Of a DNA stretch of 64,000 bases, positions 1 to 12,620 are shown piece by piece. The notes under the pieces are model-generated. The model ran no database searches, was not told where the DNA came from, and worked only from the letters and a program-made list of their open reading frames with translations. A program made the translations under genes and the position numbers. The stretch is from Gigantopelta aegis (lineage: Eukaryota > Mollusca > Gastropoda > Neomphalida > Peltospiridae), in assembly GCF_016097555.1 (NCBI RefSeq), contig NC_054708.1, positions 18,510,596 to 18,574,595 of the forward strand, in the 5' to 3' direction. Position 1 is the stretch's first letter, and each line of letters opens with the position of its first letter.

Positions 1-620
1 TTTTATATATGCATGTCCCGTTTCAGATCCGGGACGAGCGCCCCAATTTTCTACTCCTGTCACGGGGATTCTATAATACCCGTAACTGAATAAAACACGA
101 TTGTCCAAATATCTCTCCTAACTGTATATCTATTAGATCTCTCTGTAACAGGCAGTATATACCCGCGTTGGCTCGTCTAGGTATGATCAGAGATACGATC
201 TTATATAAAGTATATATTATTATATTTTTCTCTGATCGTCAGACTGGCTGTCGCCATCGTCGCCAAATCACGGTTGTAAAAACCGCACCCGCGGAGGTAT
301 TACGTTACTACTCGCCACATGGCCTCCGCACCTGGCTGGGTGTGTGTTAGAAGTACAGCTCGAGGACCGTCGCGCAGAAGTATTACGTAATAAGTTGCCC
401 ACCTGGGCTAAGTGCATTGAAACTGCACACGGCCCTCTAACACAATTAATATCGCCACAGGCGAAAACAAAATTAAGAGCATGTACCGTCACACTAGGAT
501 TTTTTTTTTTTTTGGGGGGGGGGGGGCAATTGAGTAGTTAATAGTCTAAAACTCCTTAAACGGTTAAGAAAAGAATTTTCTTGAAATATAAATGCCCCCT
601 CCCCCACCCCCCGCTAGCTA
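1..620. other. No gene recognised
   Basis: Moderately GC-rich patches with repeated GTATTACGT words (297 and 381) and a T/G homopolymer at 500-527. Possibly an old transposon end; no frame is convincing. The missing exons of the minus-strand gene were not found here. Confidence 0.4.
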
Positions 621-627
621 CAGTCCT

Positions 628-736
628 GGGCCCCGTTTTACAAAGCGATTTTATTACTAAGATCACCGTAAATGTATAGCTACCTAATGCACTTAAGGTG
701 ATCTTAGTGCTAAGATCGCTACGTAAAACGGGGCCC
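628..736. mobile_element. Short palindromic MITE
   Basis: GGGCCCCGTTTTAC at the left is inverted at the right (GTAAAACGGGGCCC), with further internal pairing (CTAAGATCACC / GGTGATCTTAG). About 109 bp. Confidence 0.75.
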
Positions 737-1107
737 TGATTTAGCACAAACACATTTTATTTTTAACTGTAATTATAAGCGGCAGTATAAAGTTCTAACG
801 TGTGATACACATCGCATTTGGGTTATACATCTACTTCTACGAGAAGTGTATTGCTAGGAAGATAATGACAAGGGTAAGACCAAGGAAAGGAAGAAGTGAA
901 AACCCCAGATATCGACATGGGGATGCTCAAAACCAATTGCTCAACTACCAGTGGCAGTTCCATCTGCGTTGGTGCACATGAGAGATGCTATGGATTCACC
1001 AGCCAACCCTAAGTCTCCTCACAGTTCAGCTTTAGCTTCAGCTGGTAGTGGTGAGTCACTAGTTAAGCAAGTGGCTCCCAAGGCAAGAGGCATGACAAAA
1101 GGAAAGA

Positions 1108-1410
1108 AAAATGGAATGCTTTATTTAACGACGATCAACACATTTTAATAACGGTTATATGGCATCAGACATATGTTTGAGGTTCACACAGATAACGAGA
1201 GAGGAAACTCGCCGCCGCCACGCTATGGAATATTCTTTTCGATTAGCAGCAAGGGATATTTTATATGTAGCATCCCACAGACAGGATAGTACATACCACT
1301 TGTGGAGCAGTGGCTGTAGCGAGAAATATCCTAATGGGCCCTCCGATCCTAGATCGACCGCGCGTCTGGCAGGCGCTTCACCACTGGGCTACGTACCGCC
1401 TCATAGCAAG
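1108..1410 (-). mobile_element. tRNA-derived SINE, tail A
   Basis: Complement order: tail (CATTTC-type end), core, then head with CCACTGGGCTACGT, the complement of an A-box-like TAGCCCAGTGG. Diverged. Confidence 0.75.
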
Positions 1411-1445
1411 AGGAGGAAGGTCATCACAAGCCAGTAGCAATTAAG

Positions 1446-1743
1446 GAAGGAAGGAAATGTTTTATTTTATTTACGGTTATATGGGGTTAGACATATGGTT
1501 AAGGACCACACAGATATTGAGAGACGAAACCCGCTGTCGCCACTTCATGGGCTACTCTTTCCGATTATCAGCAAGGGATCTTTTATATGCATCACCCCAC
1601 AGACAGAATAACACATACCACGGCCTTTGATATACCAGTCGTGGTGCACTGGCTGGAACAAGAAATAGCCCAATGGGCCAACTGACGGGGATCGATCCCA
1701 CACCGACCGCGCATCGAGCGAACGCTGTTCCACTTAGCTACGT
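1446..1743 (-). mobile_element. tRNA-derived SINE, head 1 with tail A
   Basis: A near full-length copy next to the previous one, ending at a run of about 30 C. Core (CCACAGACAGAATAACACA) and head with GATCGATCCC box B are clear. Confidence 0.85.
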
Positions 1744-1770
1744 CCCCCCCCCCCCCCCCCCCCCCCCCCC

Positions 1771-2420
1771 AGCAATTAAGGAGCAACCCAGTTACTGAGT
1801 AAGCAGTGACGAAAACCTCTCGGCTAACAGCGCTGAACAAGATCCGCTCAAGATAGTGATTTTGCATTACTCGAAAAACATCCAAAAATTAGCAACTGGG
1901 CAACTAAAAATAAAACTCTTGTACAAGACAATGCTCACGGTGTAGATCATGCATCACTTGTGAAACCATTACTACAGATGGAAGAAGTACACAAACGAAT
2001 GGAATATTGACAGCAGCTGGGAACCTTTTGGATTCGGATATCCAGCTACGCATAAGGAACTGTGTTACAGCGTCACTAGAGGCGACTGCGACTGTATGCC
2101 GGGAAATAATATATAGAGTCTCGTATATGAGCCACTGAGCCACAATATATTTAAGATTATGTTATGGGCGGAAAACATATGTATGGTAGAGCAGTTGAGC
2201 CATTGTTTCAGATTCTGTTTAGCTTTCTATACGGGAAATTTTCCTCTGATAGTCTTTAGGTCTTTTTATCAAACTTTGAAGGATTTGGTTATCTCTCATA
2301 AACGTACTCTTTGTTTTCTTTAAATTAGTCCGAAGCACTTTATATTGGTAATATATCCCACTTTGGACATGGGTGTCGCTTACATAATTAAATGTTGGTT
2401 ATCTCCCCTCTTTAATATTT
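1771..2420. other. No gene recognised
   Basis: Non-repetitive at this scale. Minus-strand frames at 1904-2143 lack splice context and similarity to anything I know. Confidence 0.4.
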
Positions 2421-2422
2421 AC

Positions 2423-2660
2423 CGTATTTATTCCATCATCACCGTAGTACATGATTGTCTGATAAACGTATCCGCTAGGTACTCTGTCAACACCTCCCAT
2501 GATGCCCCAGCTCACTCTGGAGTTTCTGACGTCACTGAATACACTTGCGGCCATGAACTCGTTAAATGGAGCTGTAATTAGGACGTTTTTAAGTGTGTCA
2601 AACATGACCACTGGACCTCCTTCTAGTCCGCTGTTAATCCGCGAGTTGTCCGAGGGCCAT
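2423..2660 (-). CDS. Unassigned gene, exon d
   Basis: Acceptor GTTCTTTCAG and donor AATACG|GTAAAT bound a 238-nt exon. It encodes WPSDNSRINSGLEGGPVV, then a segment with LITAPFNEFMAASVF, RVSWGIMGGVDRVPSG and a Tyr-rich end YVYQTIMYYGDDGINT. It ends in phase 0. Continuation exons should lie further along the minus strand, toward or beyond position 1; I found none in 1-2420. Confidence 0.75.
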
Positions 2661-5600
2661 CTGAAAGAACAAGATACATAGGATAATTAATATAACTGGC
2701 CCCTTATAAATATAACATTTTGTTTTGCGTTGTCTAGATGGAATATTTCTATCGTTGTTAAAGTTTGTTTTGTTTAATGACATCACTAGAGTACATTAAT
2801 TAATTCATTATTGGCTATTGGATGTCAAACATTTGGTAATTTTGACACGTAGTCATCAGAGGAAATCAGTTACATTTTTTCTTTTATATTACAGGAAAGC
2901 ACATACCACGGCCTTTTACCAGTTGTGGTGCACTAGTTGGAACGAGAAAAAAACAATCAGGTGAATGGATCCACCGAAGTGGTTCGATCCTCCGCCGCAA
3001 GCACCTCAAGCGAGCACTCAACCGACTGAGCTAAATCGCGCCCTTCTCTCGTTGTAGGTCTTCACCATAGGCCTATATGGGTGATTCGTGAAAAAAGTAT
3101 CCGGCTTTCTGAATTTGAATAGCGGAAAAAGTATGCAAAATAGCACATTGAAAATTTGAACAAAACCAGTTGATGATGTCTGTCGATAGTAGAAAATGGT
3201 GTACGATACAAAACTTAATATCCAAGATACAAAACTTAATATCCAAAAATGCTATACTATTAAGAAGCAACTCAACATATACGATGGGTCATTAACTCAT
3301 CATGTGCTTCTACTAGAGCATGTACGGTTTTCTTTCAGAGTGAAATAAAAACTATGGTTTGTAGTAAAAGACGGTCGTCGTTTTATTATGTACAGTATCA
3401 GGGGCGCGCGCAGGAAATTTTGCGGGGGGGGGGGGGGGGGGGGTCGAGGTGTCTGGCGAAGCCCGATAACATCTCAGTACTTCCATATCCATTCACAGGA
3501 ATGTAAAAAATCGGGACATGAATTTTGTTTTTTCGCTTTGAGCGGGGGGGGGGGGGGGGGGGGTCGACCCCAACCCCCCACCGCTGCGCACGCGCCTGAG
3601 TGTGTTTTTAGTAGGTTCTCAATCGTATAGGATTTTTTTTAATTAAATGTTTTAATCATTTACTATTTTAAAAGTAAAGTATACAACGATGTAAAACTTT
3701 AGCCATTAATAAACAATATAATAAACTAGTTTTTTTGTGCAAATGTTTTATGTTCTCTTGTTCACATTTTTCCCCCGTATACAACGTCAAAAAGTGGAAC
3801 AATTTTTGTCTATGAATTAACCGATATGTTAACTCGATGAATGAAAAGCAGTGCTTACCGGTTGAAAGTATACAGTCAAGGCATTATTAACTTAAATTGT
3901 CGAATTACATCTATCTTTCTTATGAAGACGACTAAGACAGTTAAAAAAAAAGTCGAAATATCGGGAAATACTATAACATATATGATATATTTTCTGAGTA
4001 ACAAAAACCAATAATTATCCAACTTTAGAATTTATGTGCAAATATAAAGAACTTTTTTAAGAAATGTTAAGAAAAGTGAAAAATATATATTTTTAGTCAG
4101 TTTCCTCTAAAGTGTTGTTATAATCAGGTTAGCAGGGCCGTACCCTCCGGGGGGGCGGGGGGGGGGGGCAGCTGCCCCCCCTGAGAATCTTGTCCTTTTT
4201 TTTTTTTTTATATATCTCCAGTAATAGCATAGAAATGTTTAATCTTTATAGTATGTTAAAAATTATTTATAAAATTTAGTGCCGCCCCCCCCCCCCCCCC
4301 CCCCCCATGGATTTTGGTCAGGGTACGGCCCTGGTTAGAGTCAAAATTGTACTTCATTGACAGAAAATTGTACTTTTTAAAAATGTGTACATGTACCAAC
4401 AACCAATAATTAAGTAAATTTTGATGGTCACCTGCCATATTTGATTGCTGTTCCTCCAAACATGTCGCCTCCATAAGACAAGAAACCAAGGGAAGCCGAG
4501 GTGTTTGCCACTTGGAAAGATGGGAAACCGGATATCACGCCGTTTGTATCACCGGAACTTGTACCGTCAACTGTATCCTCATAAATCTGAAATATGCATA
4601 TCAGATATACGCTGTCATCTCGGTCATATAATATATATTGTGGGGAACTTTTACATGTATATGTACACGCACTTTATCACAGAGAGCATAACAAACAACA
4701 CGACGTTTGATATAACAGTTGTGGAGCACTGATTTAAATGCTAGTAATTCAATTAAACCACTTTGTAGATAGGTCTTTTGTAGCCAGTGCATCAATCTGT
4801 TACAATATCGCTAATTATTATGAAGCTTACATGTCTCATAACCCATTAGATTCACCACGAATGGTGTAAAAAGAATTAACACAGAAATGTAACGTTACTT
4901 AACATTTAGTCTCCGAAATTTGACTTTCGGGTTCAAATGTGGAGTGCTTATCTGGAACCATGAACCGTGATGAAATATTTTAGCATGATTAATGTCATTT
5001 GTAATTTTAAAACCCACACACGCATGCAAGCACGCACACACACACACACACACACACACATAACCCCACAAAAAAAACCCACACGTACATCAGAATTTTT
5101 GGTAAACATATTTCACAGGGTTGATCGGTCGACCAAATGGTTTGTTTTTAAATTTTATTGTATAACATCAGTGAAATATCTTAAAATATCAGTGAAATAA
5201 AAGTGTTATCAGTCACTCAGTGACGATAACACATTTTAGAGTGAAAATTTCACTATTTCAGTCTAAAATGTATTATCGTCACTGTAGAAAGTGTTATCTT
5301 CACTGTAAGAAAGCCGGAGCTATTTTGCTACTACCATTTAAAAAAAGAGGTAAATTGCCAAAAGTTATCTAAGTTATATAACATAGAAAAAAATGCATGT
5401 TTTTTTTGTTTTTTTGTTTTTTTGGTCAAATATGATTTATATCTCATCTCGTAAAGTTTGCAATCATATCACATTCGTCGCGCAAGCGCGACTCATGAGA
5501 TATGATTGCAAACTTCACTCGATGAGATATAAGTTACATTTGACAAAAAAACATGAAATATCCTCTATGTATTGTAATGCTAATATGTGCCATTGAAAAG

Positions 5601-8600
5601 CTTAATAGGCCCCTAACCTTTAATAAATAGTCCGCGTCCTTCTGTTCTATTTCCAATATTAATCGTTATACCTCCTACCCCAATCTATCACTAACTATTT
5701 TCTACAGACTTGAATGTTGCTTTTCCTTTCTAAGCCTATTTGTTTTACCCCAGTGTTAGACGTGAGTTACATGTCTGTTGTTATTGAGGTATCGCTGGGT
5801 ACCTGTCAAAGCATATTCAAGAGGTTGAACTCTCGCGGTCGGTTTCTCAACAGGTTTTAGCTAATAACTTTAAATGGATGTGTTTAGATGGGATCATTCG
5901 ATGGGATGGAACCTAGTGGGCGATTGTGTGGCTTGGGACCCCTCTGCTTCAAGTGAAATTTCTATTTTGTTTCCATGGGGTTTTTTTTCCGGTGGGTATT
6001 ACCCGATCCCCCCTCCCCTCCTAAAACCTTCGTTCGCCACAGTCTAGACCCCTCCTCCCGAACGGTTTCCTGACCATGAGCCTGACTTGTGAAATTGTTT
6101 ATAAGCAATCTCTCTCCAGAACATTTAACTATATGGTTTAGCTATAAGATCTGCCTGTAGGTCTGGGTGCACGGGGTATGTCTAATAGATCTACCTGTCT
6201 GAAGATTACAACGGGTAGATCTGTGTACACGGGGTATGTCCTGATAGATCTACCTGTCCGAAGATTATAACGGGTAGGTCTGGGTGCACGGGGTATGTCC
6301 TGATAGATCTACCTGTCTGAAGATTATAACGCTCTGGGTGCACGGGGTATGTCCTGATAGATCTACCTGTCTGAAGATCATAACGGGTAGATCTGTGTAC
6401 ACGGGGTATGTCCTGATAGATCTACCTGTCTGAAGATTATAACGGGTAGGTCTCGGTGCACGGGGTATGTCCTGATAGATCTACCTGTCTGAAGATTATA
6501 ACGGGTAGGTCTGTGTGTACGGGGTATATCCTGATAGATCTACCTGTCTGAAGATTACAACGGGTAGGTCTGGGTGTCTGATAGATCTGCCTGTCTGAAG
6601 ATTATAACGGGTAGGTCTGTGTGCACGGGGTATCTACCTGTCCAACGGGTAGGTCTGGGTGTCTGATAGATCTACCTGTCTGAAGATTATAACGGGTAGG
6701 TCTGTGTGTACGGGGTATGTCCTGATAGATCTACCTGTCTGAAGATTACAACGGGTAGGTCTGGGTGTCTGATAGATCTACCTGTCTGAAGATTATAACG
6801 GGTAGGTCTGTGTGTACGGGGTATATCCTGATAGATCTACCTGTCCGAAGATTATAACGGGTAGGTCTGTGTGTACGGGGTATATCCTGATAGATCTACC
6901 TGTCTGAAGATTACAACGGGTAGGTCTGGGTGTCTGATAGATCTACCTGTCTGAAGATTATAACGGGTAGGTCTGTGTGTACGGGGTATGTCCTGATAGA
7001 TCTACCTGTCTGAAGATTATAACGGGTAGGTCTGTGTGTACGGGGTATATCCTGATAGATCTACCTGTCCGAAGATTATAACGGGTAGGTCTGTGTGTAC
7101 GGGGTATATCCTGATAGATCTACCTGTCTGAAGATTATAACGGGTCGGTCTGGGTGCACGGGGTATGTCCTGATAGATATACCTGTCTGAAGATTATAAC
7201 GGGTAGGTATGTGTACACGGGGTATGTCCTGGTAGATCTACCTGTCTGAAGATTATAACGGGTACGTCAGGATGTACGGGGTATATCCTGATAGATCTAC
7301 CTGTCCGAAGATTATAACGGGTAGGTCTGTGTGTACGGGGTATATCCTGATATATCTACCTGTCTGAAGATTACAACGGGTAGGTCTGGGTGTCTGATAG
7401 ATCTACCTGTCTGAAGATTATAACGGGTAGGTCTGTGTGTACGGGGTATATCCTGATAGATCTACCTGTCTGAAGATTATAACGGTTAGGTCTGTGTGCA
7501 CGGGGTATGTTCCAATATATCTACCTGTCTGAAGATTATAACGGGTAGGTCTGTGTGTACGGGGTATGTCCTGATAGATCTACCTGTCTGAAGATTATAA
7601 CGGGTAGGTCTGGGTGCACGGGGTATGTCCTGATAGATCTACCTGTCTGAAGATTATAACGGGTAGGTCTGGGTGCACGGGGTATGTCCTGATAGATCTA
7701 CCTGTCTGAAGATTATAACGGGTAGGTCTCGGTGCACGGGGTATGTCCCGATATATCTACCTGTCTGAAGATTACAATGGGTCGGTCGAAGATTATAACG
7801 GGGGTGCACGGGGTATGTTCCGATATATCTACCTGTCTGAAGATTATAACGGGTAGGTCTCTGGTATAACGGGGTATGTCCTGATAGATCTACCTGTCTG
7901 AAGATTATAACGGGTAGGTCTGGGTGCACGGAGAATGTCCTGATAGATCTACCTGTCTGAAGATTATAACGGGTAGGTCTCGGTGCACGGAGAATGTCCT
8001 GATAGATCTACCTGTCTGAAGATTATAACGGGTAGGTCTCGGTGCACGGGGTATGTCCCGATATATCTACCTGTCTGAAGATTACAATGGGTCGGTCTGG
8101 GTGCACGGGGTATGTTCCGATATATCTACCTGTCTGAAGATTATAACGGGTAGGTCTGGGTGCACGGGGTATGTTCCGATACATCTACCTGTCTGAAGAT
8201 TATAACGGGTAGGTCTGGGTGCACGGGCTATGTCCTGATAGATCTACCTGTCTGAAGATTATAACGGGTAGGTCTGGGTGCACGGAGAATGTCCTGATAG
8301 ATCCACCTATCTGAAGATTATAACGGGTAGGTCTGGGTGCACGGAGAATGTCCTGATAGATCCACCTATCTGAAGATTATAACGGGTAGGTCTGGGTGCA
8401 CGGAGAATGTCCTGATAGATCCACCTATCTGAAGATTATAACGGGTAGGTCTGGGTGCACAGGGTGTCCTGATAGATCTACCTGTCTGAAGATTACAACA
8501 GGTAGGTCTGGGTGCGTGGGATATGTTCTGATACAGCCTGTGATGTTGTAATTCCTCGCTGTGAAATGCGTGCAGTCGTCCTTCCACTGTCCCAGCTTGT

Positions 8601-9975
8601 CACTACCACTGCTCAATGTGATGGACCTTCATGTGAAAGTAAAATAATAAACAGAAATAGTTCATTGAAATTAGAATGTTTATTAGTGAAACAAAAAGTA
8701 TATTCGAAATGTTATCTAGCTAAAACTAGGAATGTCTAGTGAGAAATGAAAAGTGTATTCTATTTATGGTTTCTCCCAATCTGTGGATCCAACACCAGCC
8801 AGTTGGAGCTCATGTCCACCAATCAAAACCTTACTTGCAGAATCCTGCCAGTGATTTAAAAATAATTTGAAAACATTCCGAATTATCCTGAGGGTATACG
8901 ACATGTTTCGTGTGAATTACGAATGCCTTAAAACATGTTTTATTTTATAAAATAAATAATTTGTAATGTAAAACTGAAGCCTGATTTATTTTTTGTTTTG
9001 TTTTATATATATAAATAAATAAATAATTTTTAATGTAAAATTGAAGACTGATAACCCACCTCGTACGTATTGGTATGGTTCGCTGTACTACGGCCACTAA
9101 AATAGACTCGCCCGATATTTTTAGAATTTGTATGCTCCCAAATAACGTTATAAAAGGCGAAGTATGATTGGTCAATATTTAAATTATTATTTACAGACGA
9201 AATGTTACAGGACATTGGGGACTACGCAGTGTTGTTAGTTTTAAATCACTGACAGGATTCTGCAAGTAAGGTTTTGATTGGTGGACATGAGCTCCAACTG
9301 GCTGGTGTTAGATCCACATGTAATAGTGGAGCTAATTTTAATTAGATTGGGTTTCTCCAGTATTTACACTTATTGCCGTACTTCTATCCAATTACGGTTC
9401 AAGCACGTTGTCTTGGGCATACGCACACCTCATCCATCTGGGCTAACTGTAGTAGATTAGTGGTCAGTTGTCAGTGGTTAGTGAGAGAGAGGTCTGTCTA
9501 TTGGCCTTATACCAGTCGCTCTGGGTGGGAGCCGGTACCGGCTGCGAACCCAGTACCTTCCAGTCTTATGTGCGTCTGAAGATGCCAGTAACTGAAGGGG
9601 CCAGATATATTAATCGTCTTTCAACTGAGAAGTGGGCAGATGCATAATCTTCATAGAAAGAGGAGGGGGGGGGGGGGGGGGGGAGAGAGAGTACCCTCCT
9701 GGTCTCCCTGCTTCCGACGCATATCATTACATCCTGAGGCTATTTCTCGTTCTAGCCGGTGCACCACAACTGGTATATCAAATGCCGTAGTGTGTGCTAT
9801 CATGTCTATGGCTTAATCGTGCATATAAAAGATCCCTTGCTACTAATGAAAAAAAAATGTTGCTTGTTTCCTCTCTAAGACTATATGTCAAAATTACCTA
9901 ATGTTTGACATCCAATAGCTAATGTTGTCGTTAAATAGAACAAATTGTAATTGTTGTATATCCTGAAGGTTGTTT

Positions 9976-10041
<66 letters not shown>

Positions 10042-12535
10042 TTCAAAAAAGTAGGGAACCTGAAATATATATATACTGAACAAAATAAGAAACTTCCACT
10101 AACTTTGCTTGAACATAACTTGATGAAAGCAAACCGGGGGAATAATTGTTATATATGCGTTTAAAGAGTGTTCCATGATGCACCGTTTGGTGCAAAAATC
10201 ATGGCCATAGGTTAACAGAAACTGGGAGAAATTTTGACCAAGTGTGGTAGGTGTTAAAAAAAAACCCACCCACTTAATAACGGGTATGACCATCTCTTGA
10301 ATTGACCACTGCAGTGCATCGCAGGCGCATAGAATTGACTAAAGTGTTGATTTCTGCCTGTGGAATATTGTTCCATTCGTGAATGAGCGCTTGACGAAGT
10401 TCGATGACGTTAGCGGGATGGTTGGGACGACGCCTCAATCGTTTGTCCAGACTATCCCAGACATGCTCGATGGGGTTGAGATTAGGACTTTTAGCGGGCC
10501 AGTCATCAATGAAATCAATGTTATTTGTCCTAAGAAAATGTACAGTGTCTATAGCTGTATGAGAGGTGGCATTATCATGCTGAAAAATCGAGATGTTGGC
10601 ATTGTTATGGAACAGAGGAATGACGTGATGAGTGAGAATGTCATCGCGGTAACGTTGAGCATTTAAATTGCCATCAATGACGACTAGTGGTGAACGATAA
10701 CCATGGGCAATGGCTGCCCAGACCATGACACAACCCCCACCCACGACACGATATCGTTCAAGAACACAACAGTCAGCATAGCGTTCATTTCTCCTACGAT
10801 AGACGCGCACCCTGCCATCACCACGTTGTAAAGAAAATCTGGATTCATCCAAAACAAACCCCTGTATTCCAGCGTCGCCGTATCCAACGAGTGTGTACAC
10901 GTGCCCAATTGAGACGATTTAGACGATGACGTTGCGTTAAAACACATCCGACGTAAGGACGTCGTGCATGTAAACCGTTCTTCCGCAGACGATTACGAAC
11001 AGTTTGCCCACTGATTCGGTTATTATGAAGCCCAGGTGTGTTAGCAACAGTAGCAGTGGCAGTTTGGAATCGATTGCGCAAATGCGTGCTCATGATATAG
11101 CGGTCTTGACCACGCGTTGTAACACGCGGACGTCCACGACGTGGCAAGTTGTTGCTGCTTCCTGTCGTTCGAAATCTTACGCGAAGATTTCGTATCGCTC
11201 GACTAGAACTCCCAACATGCCTTGCAACGTCTTCTGTCGACATGCCAGCATCAAACATGCCAATCGCCCGTTCGCGTAAATTGTTGGGTATTCTTGGCAT
11301 ACTAAAAATGCTACAATGTAAAAAACGTAAAAAAAAAATTACAAATTTTTAAGCGTTTTCGTTCACTTGACAACAATGTCAGTAAGACAAGTAAAACAAA
11401 TTGACCGAATACTACACGGGACATGTCGAACCATGCATGCACGTGCAAATTGAATTTCACGTTGTCGACGATTAGCAGTGCAAAAATAATCGATAAAATT
11501 CATGAATCCTGATAATACAGCTCAAGGCTAATACTACCTATATAATTTCATTACACAATGAATTCTTTAACACAACAAATACTATATGTACAAATCGGAA
11601 GTTTCGTTTTTTGTTCAGTATATATTCTTCAAAAAAGTAGGGGAACCTGAAATATTAATGTTCATATCAACTATTAGACCGAACATACGTTTTGACCAGA
11701 GACATCCTAGTAAAGAACGTTCGGGTCTGTTTATATCAACACACTGAAACACATTCCATAGTTTGCACGTGCATCACGCAGTTGCCCCGTACACGTGCGT
11801 GAGGTGTCATTCTCGATTTTAACAATTTCCAGGAAGGTCGATTAATCACTGTGGAACATTATTTCTGTCAATCTTTTTCATTCTGTTGATCATACAGCTG
11901 TTATTGTTTTGTTTTTAGTCATTTTATTGTTTGAATTTGCGATGCGGCGTATTCAACGCGATGAGCGTCTACGGGCTATAGTCATGCTGCACCCTTTGTC
12001 GTCCCGTTTTGAGTCGACGTTTTGTTTTTCAGGACGAAAGTGCCCGAGCTCATCGTGCACGAATCGTAAATGCTCACCTCCAGCAGCACTACATCTATCG
12101 AATGCCATGGCCAGCATTGAGCCCAGACCTTTCCCCCATTGAACACGTCTGGGATATGATAGGGAGACGTGTGCGTCAACGTCAAAGACCGCCAACCACG
12201 TTAGGGGAACTTCGTCAGGCGCTGCAAGAGGAGATAAACAGACTCCCTTAAATGGCCATTGGGAGACTCATACGCAGTATGCCTCGTCGTCTGACACATC
12301 GTGGCGGTATCACCCACTACTGATAAAAAAACCCGTCAACTTTCAAATTTCACATCTGACCCCAATCGTCCTTCAAGATCTTTGGTGGTCATAAAACTTA
12401 CTGTAATATTGAACTACCGGTTGTAATGTTTGCCCAATTAATTAACTATTATGATATAACCATTCCCGACAGCTAATATACCTTACAATTTTGGCAGTTG
12501 TAAATTCTTATTAGAGTTTCACCTACTTTTTTGAA

Positions 12536-12620
<85 letters not shown>

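Noticed and set aside
7654..7929. Open frames inside the 59-bp array as a repeat-protein gene
   Set aside because: The unit length is not a multiple of 3, so frames break; the open stretches are explained by the exon-derived codons.
6140..8530. Regular repeats that resemble a CRISPR array
   Set aside because: Units are contiguous with no unique spacers, and the genome is clearly eukaryotic.
8535..8608. Shorter exon b ending at GGCT|GTATCA
   Set aside because: It ends in the wrong phase for exon c; the donor at 8482 fits exactly.
10379..10666. Plus-strand frame over the Tc1 element
   Set aside because: A shadow of the minus-strand transposase.
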